NCBI GenBank assembly: GCA_020435965.1
Contig: JAGQYS010000011.1
Span: forward strand, 43,888-107,887
Length of the DNA stretch: 64,000 nucleotides
From: Flavobacteriaceae bacterium
GTDB taxonomy: Bacteria > Bacteroidota > Bacteroidia > Flavobacteriales > Flavobacteriaceae
Direction: 5' to 3'
Shown piece by piece: positions 46,200 through 54,331 of this stretch (positions are counted from its first letter, which is position 1; every line of letters begins with the position of its first letter). The notes under the pieces are model-generated. The model was not told the origin of the DNA and did not search any database. It saw only the letters and a program-made list of their open reading frames with translations. The position numbers were made by a program, and so were the translations under genes.

Positions 46200-48295
46200 T
46201 ACTTTAAAATTTGAAAAGCTATTAATGCTGCCACATAAGCAATAAGCGACATGCCAAACAATTGTACCAATGGCCATTTCCAACTATTGGTTTCACGTTT
46301 TACAATGGCGAGCGTACTCATACATTGCATGGCAAAGGCGTAAAATAACAACAGCGAAATACCTGAAGCTAATGTAAAGACTTTTGTGCCATCTTCATGA
46401 ACTTCATCAGCCATTTTATTTTTAATGGTTTTATCATCATCCAAGGCACTACCAACACTATAAATGGTTGCTAAGGTTCCAACAAACACTTCGCGTGCAG
46501 CAAAAGAAGTTACAAGTCCTATCCCTATTTTCCAATCGTAACCCAAAGGACGAATGACTGGTTCTATAGCTTTACCAACAATACCAATAAAAGAGTGCTC
46601 TAATTTGTATGCTGCCACTTTATTTTCTAGTTGCTCCCCTTGTAATTCAGGATAAGTTTCTTCAACAATGGTTTCAGCATTATTGAATTCTTTTCCTGGA
46701 CCATAGGATGCTAAAATCCAAAGAATAATTGAAATAGCCAGAATTATTCTACCAGCTTCAAACACAAAGGTTTTTGTTTTTTCTATAACGGTTAATGCCA
46801 CATTTTTAAATAGTGGTACTTTATAATTTGGCATTTCAACCACAAAGAAGGTTTTTCTATTCGTTTTTAGGATTTTATCTAATATATATGCTGAAAAAAC
46901 AGCCATCCCAAAACCTATTAAATAGAGTAGCATTAGGGTGAGTGCTTGGTAGCTTAAACCAATAAAACGACCTTCGGGAATTACCAAAGCGATAATAATT
47001 AAATATACAGGAAGTCGTGCAGAACAAGTTGTAAAGGGTGTTACCAATATGGTGATGAGTCGTTCTTTCCAGTTTTCAATATTTCTTGTTGCCATAATGG
47101 CTGGAATAGCACAGGCTGTACCAGAAATTAAAGGCACAACACTTTTCCCACTAAGCCCAAAGCGTCGCATAACACGATCCATTAAAAAGACCACACGACT
47201 CATGTAACCACTTTCTTCAAGAACTGAAATGAACAAGAATAAAAAAGCAATCTGTGGGATGAAAATAACAATACCACCAATCCCTGCTATGACACCTTCG
47301 GCAATTAAGTTGGTGAATTTTCCACCTTCAGGAAAGGTCATTTTTATCCAATCTGCTAACGAGGCAAATGAGCTATCAATGAAATCCATTGGTACACTGG
47401 CCCAATCGTAAATAGCTTGAAAAATTGTGAGCAAAATCACAAAGAAAATAGCATAACCCCAAACTTTATGCGTTAGTATTCTGTCAAACTGTGCTCTTAA
47501 GCCAGTTGCTTTTGTAGCATCAATAGTTTGCCCTTCTTTTAAAACACTATTGATAAATTGGTAACGTTTTATGGTTTCTTTTTGCTGTAAGCGTTTTAGC
47601 TCACTTTTAGATTTGGTTTTAAATTTTGAAAAATCCAATTCATTTCTATCAATTTTACCAAAATTGGCGTCTTGACTAATCACCACCCAAAGTTTGTATA
47701 AGTCTTGATTTGGGAATGCCTTCTTAAGGCTTTCAAAATACTCACTATCAATAGTTGAGGTGTCTAAACAAGGTTCAATAGATAAATTTTTATAATTTTC
47801 AATAAGTGTTTTTAGTTCCTGAATGCCTTCATTTTTTCTAGTGCTTACAAGCGCAATTTTTGTGTTTAATCTTGCCTCAAGTAATTCAATATTTAAAGAA
47901 ATTCCTTTTCTAGACATTCTATCTGCCATATTGACAACTAGAATTGTTGGGATTTTTAAATCTTTAATTTGGGTAAAAAGAAGCAGATTTCGTTTTAAAT
48001 TTTCAACATCACTAACAATAACAGCAACATCTGGAAAATCTTTATCATTTTTGTTTAAAAGCAGTTCGATAACAACATTTTCGTCTAAGGAAGATGCGTT
48101 TAAGCTATAGGTTCCGGGAAGATCCAACACATGGGCTTTTACACCTCGCGACAGTTTACAGATACCTTCTTTTTTATCTACTGTAATACCAGGATAATTT
48201 CCAACTTTTTGATTTAATCCAGTGAGCGCATTAAAAACAGACGTTTTTCCTGTGTTTGGATTCCCTATTAACGCAACATTTATTTGTTTACTCAT
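46199..48295 (-). CDS. feoB: Ferrous iron transporter FeoB (full length)
   Basis: Classical single-chain FeoB of 698 aa. The N-terminal GTPase has G1 GNPNTGKT (11-18), DLPGTYSL and NMAD, followed by the helical GDI domain and a membrane domain from about residue 280 with two Gate modules. The gate motifs are canonical: GTACAIPAIMATR and CSARLPVY. It overlaps feoA by 8 bases upstream and the small Cys-rich membrane protein by one base downstream, forming a complete Fe2+ uptake operon convergent with the split-feoB operon. Confidence 0.95.
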   Translation of the reverse strand: MSKQINVALIGNPNTGKTSVFNALTGLNQKVGNYPGITVDKKEGICKLSRGVKAHVLDLPGTYSLNASSLDENVVIELLLNKNDKDFPDVAVIVSDVENLKRNLLLFTQIKDLKIPTILVVNMADRMSRKGISLNIELLEARLNTKIALVSTRKNEGIQELKTLIENYKNLSIEPCLDTSTIDSEYFESLKKAFPNQDLYKLWVVISQDANFGKIDRNELDFSKFKTKSKSELKRLQQKETIKRYQFINSVLKEGQTIDATKATGLRAQFDRILTHKVWGYAIFFVILLTIFQAIYDWASVPMDFIDSSFASLADWIKMTFPEGGKFTNLIAEGVIAGIGGIVIFIPQIAFLFLFISVLEESGYMSRVVFLMDRVMRRFGLSGKSVVPLISGTACAIPAIMATRNIENWKERLITILVTPFTTCSARLPVYLIIIALVIPEGRFIGLSYQALTLMLLYLIGFGMAVFSAYILDKILKTNRKTFFVVEMPNYKVPLFKNVALTVIEKTKTFVFEAGRIILAISIILWILASYGPGKEFNNAETIVEETYPELQGEQLENKVAAYKLEHSFIGIVGKAIEPVIRPLGYDWKIGIGLVTSFAAREVFVGTLATIYSVGSALDDDKTIKNKMADEVHEDGTKVFTLASGISLLLFYAFAMQCMSTLAIVKRETNSWKWPLVQLFGMSLIAYVAALIAFQILK

Positions 48296-48521
48296 TAATA
48301 ATATCGATTATAATTAATGCCGCAGTTTCTTTCCTGATGGCTAAATAACTATCATTAATATTAAGGTACATTGGGTCATGAAAAGGCGCTAATTGTAATA
48401 ATTGTACCACGTTTCCTGGTAAGCATCCCATTTCTAAAAGTTTTAATGGAATATCTTCTGAAGAACTATCAATAATAATTGCTCGCTCTCCTTTTTTTAA
48501 ATCTGCTATCGTTAATGACAT
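48288..48521 (-). CDS. feoA: Ferrous iron transport protein A
   Basis: Cytoplasmic SH3-like partner of FeoB, 77 aa, with the family pattern LKKGERAIIIDSSSED and LEMGCLPGNVVQLLQLAP. It stimulates or assembles FeoB. It overlaps feoB by 8 bases. A -7-like box TACTTTTG (minus strand, 48555-48548) lies 27 bases upstream, next to the half-site TTTAGTCTT (48565-48573) resembling one arm of the palindrome at 42102, so shared metal regulation is conceivable. Confidence 0.93.
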   Translation of the reverse strand: MSLTIADLKKGERAIIIDSSSEDIPLKLLEMGCLPGNVVQLLQLAPFHDPMYLNINDSYLAIRKETAALIIIDIINE

Positions 48522-48565
48522 CCTTATTTAGATTCATTTTAAAGAAGCAAAAGTAATAAAAAGAT

Positions 48566-49240
48566 TTAGTCTTTACAGGATGCTTTCAAGATTTTTATAT
48601 CGTTAATCAAGCGGTCTATTTCTTCTGGGTCTGTCCCGTCGTAATAACCTCGTATTTGGCGTTCTTTATCTATAAGCATAAAGTTTTCGGTATGTATCAT
48701 GTCAAAAGGGCCACCATCGCCATCATCTTTCACTGCTAAATACGATTTTCGAGCCAGTTCATAAATTTGTTTTTTATCGCCAGTGACCAAATTCCATTTC
48801 GCATCATTTATACCTTTTTCAATTGCATAGCGTTTTAATTGCGCAACTGTATCAATTTCTGGTGTCACAGTGTGAGAAAGTAGCATGATTTCATCATCAA
48901 GCATAATTTTTTTTTGAACTTCAGCCATGTTTTTAGTCATGACTGGACAAATGGTTTGGCAGGTTGTAAAAAAGAAATCGGCTACATAAATTTTGTCTTT
49001 GTAATCTTTTTCAGTTATAGTATCTCCATTTTGATTAATCAGACTAAAATCAGCTATTTTATGATATTTTTTTTGATATTGAATGGTGCTATCTACCAAT
49101 TCGGCATTTACAGAAGCGGGTTGATAGATTGGCAATTTTTTTTCAACCTTTAAAAGGTTATAGAAAATGGAGATGATAATTGCTGAAAGAATTGCCAAAA
49201 CAATACCTAAAAATTTGAATCTTTTAAAGAAATCTAACAT
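48566..49240 (-). CDS. SCO1/SenC family copper chaperone
   Basis: Membrane-anchored thioredoxin-fold protein of 224 aa that delivers copper to the CuA site of cytochrome c oxidase. An N-terminal anchor (about 10-28) precedes the metal motif CxxxC in FFTTCQTICPVMT, and the third ligand His is in GPFDMIHTENFMLID. Cytochrome oxidase genes are not in the window. It may read through into feoA, which starts 44 bases downstream. Confidence 0.92.
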   Translation of the reverse strand: MLDFFKRFKFLGIVLAILSAIIISIFYNLLKVEKKLPIYQPASVNAELVDSTIQYQKKYHKIADFSLINQNGDTITEKDYKDKIYVADFFFTTCQTICPVMTKNMAEVQKKIMLDDEIMLLSHTVTPEIDTVAQLKRYAIEKGINDAKWNLVTGDKKQIYELARKSYLAVKDDGDGGPFDMIHTENFMLIDKERQIRGYYDGTDPEEIDRLINDIKILKASCKD

Positions 49241-49326
49241 GAACTAAAATATCTTTGTTTTAAGATGACTGCAAAAATACAACACATTGCTTATAATTTA
49301 GTATTTTTAACAATGAATTGATTGCT

Positions 49327-51252
49327 ATGAAAAGAATTTTAAACCTGTTGACTTTGTTTCTTTTTTTTGGAGCAAATGCCCAAGATTTTGAGACTATTGT
49401 TGAAGCCGAAACCAAGGCAGCACTTAATCGTGTTAATTTTGTTAGAAATTTAAATACAGGAAATTACGACCTTAAGTATCATAGGCTTGAGTTTGAGGTT
49501 GACCCAAGCGTTGCTTTTATTTCTGGAGATGTCACCTCTTATTTTGAAGCCAAAGAGAATTTAAGCCAAATAACTTTTGAGATTGATCAAGCGCTTACAG
49601 TTTGGCAAGTTATGCAAAGAGGCAATCCTTTGCCATTTATTCAAAATGTAAATGATGAAGTCGTCATTACATTGCCTCAGGCACAAAACACAGGAGTTTT
49701 AGACTCCTTAACCATTTCTTATTCTGGTAATCCAATAAGTTCAGGACTAGACTCATTTGAACAAACCACACATAATGGCGACCCAATAATCTGGACGCTT
49801 TCAGAGCCTTATGGAGCCAAAGGCTGGTGGCCTTGCAAGCAAGATTTAAATGATAAAATAGACAGTATTGATGTGTTTATAAAAACACCTCAATTTAACC
49901 CTTCAACTGAAGAATATTTTGCAGTTTCAAATGGTGTTGAACAAAGCCAAACCATTGATGGCTCTGATAAAATCACACACTTTAAACACAAATATCCAAT
50001 TCCTGCATATTTAATAGCCATTGCAGCGACCAATTATGAAACCTATTCGCATAATGTGCCTAATAATGGGAATCCTTTTGATATTGTAAACTATGTTTAC
50101 CCTGAAAGTTTAGCTCAAGCACAAATTGATACTCCAATTACTGTAGATATCATGAACTTGTTTACCAATCTTTTTGAAGAATACCCTTTTGCTGATGAAA
50201 AATATGGACATGCTCAGTTTGGTTGGGGAGGAGGTATGGAGCATACAACCGTTTCATTTATGGGAAATTTTAATAGAAATCTCGTTGCGCATGAATTGGC
50301 TCACCAATGGTTTGGCAACAAAATCACTTGTGGAAGTTGGAAAGATATTTGGCTTAATGAAGGCTTTGCGACTTACCTGTCAGGTTTAGTTGTTGAAAAT
50401 TTAGATGGTAATTCAGAATTTAAAGCATGGAAACAAACTAGAAATAACTCCATTACAAGTGCAGTTGGTGGAGCAGTATACTTAACAGATGCTGATACTA
50501 CAAACGTTGGACGAATTTTTAGTAGCAGATTGTCATATAGTAAAGGCTCTATGGTGTTGCACATGCTACGAAAACAACTTGGTGATACAGACTTTTTTCA
50601 AGGCATGAAAGACTATTTAGCTGACGCTGATTTGGCCTATGGATATGCTAAAACAGAAGATTACAAAACCATTATGGAAACAGCCAGTGGAGAAAACCTC
50701 ACAGAATTCTTTAATGATTGGATTTACAACCAAGGGTATCCAAGCTTTACTGTTGAATGGTCTCTTCCAAGTTCTAACATGATTAGATTTACAATAAGCC
50801 AAGCCCAAAGCCATGCCTCAGTTAGTTTTTTTGAAGCTCCTGTAAAGGTTCGTATTTATGGGACAGGTGGCGAAATACAAGATGAAGTTTTAGACCATAC
50901 CTTTAATGGTGAAACATTTGATAGATCAGTACTGTTTGATATTGCATCTGTTGAGTTTGACCCAGAAGCCGATTTAATTTCAAGAAACAACACGGTATCG
51001 CTAAGCAATAATGACCTATCTTTTCAATCTGAGATTAAGCTCGTTCCTAATCCATCACTAAATGTTGTGACCATTCAAAAACCAAATGGTCTTACCATTC
51101 ATAAAATCACTGTTTATAACATGTTAGGTCAGGATCTTATTGAATTTTCAAATCAAGAGAGAATAAATGTTGGTAATCTTTCATCAGGCTTACATTTTTT
51201 AAAACTTGAGACTAGCTCTGGGACAATTCACAAATCCTTGTTAAAACAATAA
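49327..51252 (+). CDS. T9SS-sorted M1 family metallopeptidase
   Basis: Secreted zinc aminopeptidase-like protein of 641 aa. After the signal peptide (1-19, ending NAQ) comes the M1 N-terminal beta domain, the substrate motif GGGMEH, and zinc site HELAH (His322, Glu323, His326) with the distal ligand Glu345 (NEGFATY). The C-terminal about 75 residues are a type IX sorting domain (LVPNPSLNVV...GLHFLKLETSSGTIHKSLLKQ). The ATG at 49327 is preferred; a TTG 9 bases upstream is also in frame. It is expected at the cell surface or in the medium, cutting peptides for nutrition. Confidence 0.93.
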   Translation: MKRILNLLTLFLFFGANAQDFETIVEAETKAALNRVNFVRNLNTGNYDLKYHRLEFEVDPSVAFISGDVTSYFEAKENLSQITFEIDQALTVWQVMQRGNPLPFIQNVNDEVVITLPQAQNTGVLDSLTISYSGNPISSGLDSFEQTTHNGDPIIWTLSEPYGAKGWWPCKQDLNDKIDSIDVFIKTPQFNPSTEEYFAVSNGVEQSQTIDGSDKITHFKHKYPIPAYLIAIAATNYETYSHNVPNNGNPFDIVNYVYPESLAQAQIDTPITVDIMNLFTNLFEEYPFADEKYGHAQFGWGGGMEHTTVSFMGNFNRNLVAHELAHQWFGNKITCGSWKDIWLNEGFATYLSGLVVENLDGNSEFKAWKQTRNNSITSAVGGAVYLTDADTTNVGRIFSSRLSYSKGSMVLHMLRKQLGDTDFFQGMKDYLADADLAYGYAKTEDYKTIMETASGENLTEFFNDWIYNQGYPSFTVEWSLPSSNMIRFTISQAQSHASVSFFEAPVKVRIYGTGGEIQDEVLDHTFNGETFDRSVLFDIASVEFDPEADLISRNNTVSLSNNDLSFQSEIKLVPNPSLNVVTIQKPNGLTIHKITVYNMLGQDLIEFSNQERINVGNLSSGLHFLKLETSSGTIHKSLLKQ

Positions 51253-51274
51253 CACAGCAAATATTTAGTTTTCT

Positions 51275-51300
51275 TTTGTTGTATTAAAACTTTACTTTTG
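51275..51300 (+). promoter_or_regulatory. Probable rseP promoter
   Basis: The -7 box TACTTTTG (51293-51300) matches TAnnTTTG and lies 27 bases before the rseP ATG. A TTTG at 51275-51278 is the only upstream candidate, but the 14-base spacing is shorter than the usual 19 or so, so only the -7 box is well supported. Confidence 0.4.
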
Positions 51301-51327
51301 TGCGTTAAAATTTTTGACTAAAGATAC

Positions 51328-52668
51328 ATGGAGTTTGTAATTAAAATTTCTCAATTCTTATTGAGCTTGTCATTACTAATCGTTTTACACGAGTTAGGAC
51401 ACTTTATACCAGCAAAATTATTTAAAACCAGAGTAGAAAAATTCTACTTGTTTTTCGATATAAAGTACTCACTATTTAAAAAGAAAATAGGCGAAACGGT
51501 TTACGGAATTGGTTGGCTACCATTAGGAGGTTATGTAAAAATTTCTGGAATGATTGATGAGAGCATGGACAAGGAACAAATGGCAAAACCACCTGAACCA
51601 TGGGAATTCCGATCCAAACCATCATGGCAACGACTTATTATTATGCTTGGAGGAGTTACAGTCAACTTTATTTTAGCGGCAATCATCTACATTTTCTTAG
51701 CTTTTGCCTATGGTGATATTGATATTAAAGCAGATAGCATTGAAGATGGCTATTGGATTGAAAACCCTTTATTATTGGAATATGGTTTTAAAACAGGAGA
51801 TAAGATTTTGGCCATTAACGAAAATGAAATCGTTAATTATTCTGATTTAAAGAAATACTTACTTGAAGCTCAAATAGTGACCATTGAAAGAGATGGAGAA
51901 ACTGAAGAAATAAAACTTCCGGAAGACTTCTTAGGGCAACTTAGTGGAAGCAAGAGTAAGAGTTTCTTCGAGTTGCGTTATCCATTTATAGTTGGCAGAG
52001 TTTCTGATTCATCATTAAACAAATCAGTCGATTTAAAGAAAGATGATGTTATTTTGTCTGTAAACGGAAGTCCCTTAAAGTATTTTGATCAAGTAGGAAG
52101 GCGATTAGAACCTCTCAAAAACCAAACAGTTCAAGTTGAATTACTTCGTGGGGAAGAAGCCATTTCTCGCGAACTCAAAGTTGACAACGAAGGTAAATTA
52201 GGTATTTATCCTGGTGGGAATTTAAGCGATATAGAGCGACTTGATTATTACGATATTATTAAAAAAGAATATGGTTTTGGCGAGAGCATTGGCGTTGGCT
52301 TAACAAAATTTAAAACCCAAATAATAGGCTACTGGACACAATTGAAATTAATTTTTAGTCCAAGTACAGGAGCTTACAAAGGAGTTGGAGGCTTTAAAGC
52401 TATTTTTGACATTTTTCCAGATACTTGGAGTTGGCCAGATTTCTGGAACTTAACAGCGTTTTTATCCATCATGCTTGGTGTGCTTAATTTACTGCCAATT
52501 CCAGCGTTAGATGGTGGTCATGTTATGTTCTTACTATATGAAATGATCTCAGGAAGAAAACCAAGCGATAAGTTTATGGAGTACGCACAAATGGTAGGTT
52601 TCTTTATATTAATTGCCTTGGTGCTTTTTGCCAATGGGAACGATGTTTTTAAGGCAATTTTTAATTAG
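51328..52668 (+). CDS. rseP: Site-2 metalloprotease RseP
   Basis: Intramembrane zinc protease of 446 aa. The metal site is HELGH (His21, Glu22, His25) in the first helix; the second active-site motif is LLPIPALDGGHV in a C-terminal helix. Two PDZ-like segments lie between (about 130-180 and 215-285). In other bacteria it cuts anti-sigma factors and leftover signal peptides in the membrane. No anti-sigma gene is adjacent. tRNA-Asn follows. Confidence 0.95.
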   Translation: MEFVIKISQFLLSLSLLIVLHELGHFIPAKLFKTRVEKFYLFFDIKYSLFKKKIGETVYGIGWLPLGGYVKISGMIDESMDKEQMAKPPEPWEFRSKPSWQRLIIMLGGVTVNFILAAIIYIFLAFAYGDIDIKADSIEDGYWIENPLLLEYGFKTGDKILAINENEIVNYSDLKKYLLEAQIVTIERDGETEEIKLPEDFLGQLSGSKSKSFFELRYPFIVGRVSDSSLNKSVDLKKDDVILSVNGSPLKYFDQVGRRLEPLKNQTVQVELLRGEEAISRELKVDNEGKLGIYPGGNLSDIERLDYYDIIKKEYGFGESIGVGLTKFKTQIIGYWTQLKLIFSPSTGAYKGVGGFKAIFDIFPDTWSWPDFWNLTAFLSIMLGVLNLLPIPALDGGHVMFLLYEMISGRKPSDKFMEYAQMVGFFILIALVLFANGNDVFKAIFN

Positions 52669-52687
52669 AGATTTTTATTAATTATAG

Positions 52688-52717
52688 TTGTGGTATTTTA
52701 AAATATATTTATATTTG
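52688..52717 (+). promoter_or_regulatory. Consensus promoter of tRNA-Asn
   Basis: TTG (52688-52690), 19 bases, TATATTTG (52710-52717): a full match to the Bacteroidota housekeeping promoter. The predicted start near 52724 gives a short leader containing the small hairpin TCGC-AAAA-GCGA before the tRNA. Confidence 0.8.
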
Positions 52718-52739
52718 CACTCGCAAAAGCGAAAAACAC

Positions 52740-52813
52740 TCCTCCTTAGCTCAGTTGGTTAGAGCATTTGACTGTTAATCAAAGGGTCCTTGGTTCGAGC
52801 CCAAGAGGGGGAG
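52740..52813 (+). tRNA. tRNA-Asn (GTT)
   Basis: A 74-base cloverleaf with a 7-bp acceptor stem (TCCTCCT / AGGGGGA, one G-U), D arm with GCTC/GAGC, anticodon stem TTTGA/TCAAA around loop CTGTTAA (anticodon GTT at 52774-52776), T arm CTTGG-TTCGAGC-CCAAG and discriminator G. CCA is not encoded (GCAA follows). It has its own consensus promoter and terminator. Confidence 0.97.
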
Positions 52814-52822
52814 CAAAATCAG

Positions 52823-52853
52823 AAAAAGTTCAACAGAAATGTTGGACTTTTTT
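52823..52853 (+). terminator. Rho-independent terminator after tRNA-Asn
   Basis: The arms AAAAAGTTCAACA and TGTTGGACTTTTT pair along 13 bases (one G-U) around the loop GAAA, ending in a T run. It lies 10 bases after the tRNA. Confidence 0.85.
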
Positions 52854-52928
52854 GGTTTTAATTCAACGTTAGATTTTAGTATTATCATTAAATGAGTTAT
52901 CTTTAAAAAGGTGTAAAGACTTCTATTT

Positions 52929-53882
52929 ATGAAAATTAACTTATACATAATTTCTATTGTTTTTTTTATGGTAAGCTCAATTAATTCACAAGAAAAATTA
53001 CCACCACCACCTTGTTATGCAAATTATAATACTGGAGCAAGTGGTGTTATTGGAAATGGTCATTTTCTCAAGACATATAGTGGCGATGATATTACTATGC
53101 ATTTTTCAAATGGATATGAAGTTGAGTTCAATGATGTCTTAGTTTTTTATATCGCGACAAGTGCACCTGGCAGAAATACAATTGATCAAACCGTAGATGA
53201 CTCTTATGATCCATACAGAATAGCTATAACAAATAGCAATGCTTATGGTTATGGAAGTACAATTACATTTCCTGAAGGATTTGAAGCTTCTTATGCTATT
53301 GCCATAGACACCAATTCTGGAGGGTTGTACTCGATACCTAATTCTGGCAACGTTGGAAATGGAGGGCTAAACTATATCACTTCGGTTAATTCTACTTTAT
53401 CGACTAACACACAGCGAAATTTTGTAATTAATTTTACGCCTTCAGATATTGGCATAGCCAATGAAGAAGAGTTTTATTTTGTTGGTTTATATGTAAGTCA
53501 TAATGGTTATACTTATGACGAAGGGTATGGCGATGGGATATTACCAGGAACCATTGCATCTGATGATATTACTTTTACAGGGTATCGTTCTTATGGCGCA
53601 ATACAAGCAGGTTGTACTACAATTACAATGGATGATAAAGAGAGTAATTACAATAGTATCGATGCAAAATATGTAAACAATAAGCTTCAGATTAATGGAT
53701 TGTATGAAGAAGTTACTATTGCACACTATGATCTAATGGGTAGAGTCGCTTTTAAAAGCAAACAACAGATTAATGGAGAAACTGAAATTCCAATTAATGT
53801 ATTGAAAAATCAAATCCAGTTTATTTTAATTGAAAGCTCTAATAAAAGGAAAGTTTTAAAAGTTCTTTCAACTTCTCATTAA
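52929..53882 (+). CDS. Secreted protein of unknown function with probable T9SS sorting domain
   Basis: Exported protein of 317 aa. A signal peptide (1-20) precedes a proline-rich start (KLPPPPCYANY) and a beta-rich body with many Gly, Asn and Ser and two Cys (Cys29 and one near 229). The last about 75 residues (VNNKLQINGLYEEVTIAHYD, then LMGRVAFKSK and a basic end) follow the pattern of type A T9SS sorting domains though without the YPNP start. I do not recognise the body. It stands alone after the tRNA terminator. Confidence 0.75.
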   Translation: MKINLYIISIVFFMVSSINSQEKLPPPPCYANYNTGASGVIGNGHFLKTYSGDDITMHFSNGYEVEFNDVLVFYIATSAPGRNTIDQTVDDSYDPYRIAITNSNAYGYGSTITFPEGFEASYAIAIDTNSGGLYSIPNSGNVGNGGLNYITSVNSTLSTNTQRNFVINFTPSDIGIANEEEFYFVGLYVSHNGYTYDEGYGDGILPGTIASDDITFTGYRSYGAIQAGCTTITMDDKESNYNSIDAKYVNNKLQINGLYEEVTIAHYDLMGRVAFKSKQQINGETEIPINVLKNQIQFILIESSNKRKVLKVLSTSH

Positions 53883-54331
53883 TCTAAGAAAAGCAGAAAA
53901 GCAAAAAATTTTAGAAAAGTCGAACTTTTTGGTTTAATACAATTTCAAAGAAAAACCCATTGAAAAAAACAGTCTCTATTACCAGTTCCTTTCAAAAAAT
54001 GGATTAGTGGCAGTTTGAAAATAAGAACACCCAGTAGTAGTTGTATCATGTAAGAGTTATGAGATAGTAACTTTCGGAAACCTAAAAATTGCTAAAACAA
54101 AAACCATTTATTTAAATAAATGGTTTATATATATATATTCAAACTAGTTATAGTGGAGTTTAATTGTCAATTAAGTTTTTTCTGCTAATGTTTCTTTTTA
54201 GAGATCCCTTGTTAGCTCAGGCTTAAGGATTTACTTTATGTTTCATTAGTCTTAATAACTCTAGACCGTTCATTATTAAGACACAAGTATTTTTAAAAAG
54301 TCACATTATTTTAAAAAGTGATTGAAACGTT
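53883..54331. other. Gene-free spacer between convergent genes
   Basis: These 449 bases hold no credible ORF. They contain a short terminator-like hairpin (AAAAGT-CGA-ACTTTT, 53915-53929) soon after the upstream stop, the perfect palindrome at 54101-54126, an AT dinucleotide run (54126-54138), and two near-direct copies of TTTTAAAAAGT close to the minus-strand gene. The rest looks like decayed non-coding sequence. Confidence 0.6.
54101..54126 (-). terminator. Perfect 26-base palindrome, probable terminator
   Basis: Arms of 13 bases (AAACCATTTATTT and its exact complement) meet with no spacer. On the minus strand the hairpin is followed by a T-rich stretch, so it can end the serine-hydrolase transcript about 200 bases after its stop. 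On the plus strand only alternating TATATA follows. Confidence 0.5.

Noticed and set aside
46200..46283. Longer start of the Cys-rich small membrane protein inside feoB
   Set aside because: It would overlap 84 bases of feoB coding sequence in another frame; the TAATG-coupled ATG at 46199 gives the known 44-residue form.
54201..54235. tRNA-like fragment (GTTAGCTCAG) near tRNA-Asn
   Set aside because: No acceptor, anticodon or T arm can be formed around it; the 8-base D-arm likeness is chance or an unprovable remnant, and no integrated element is seen.
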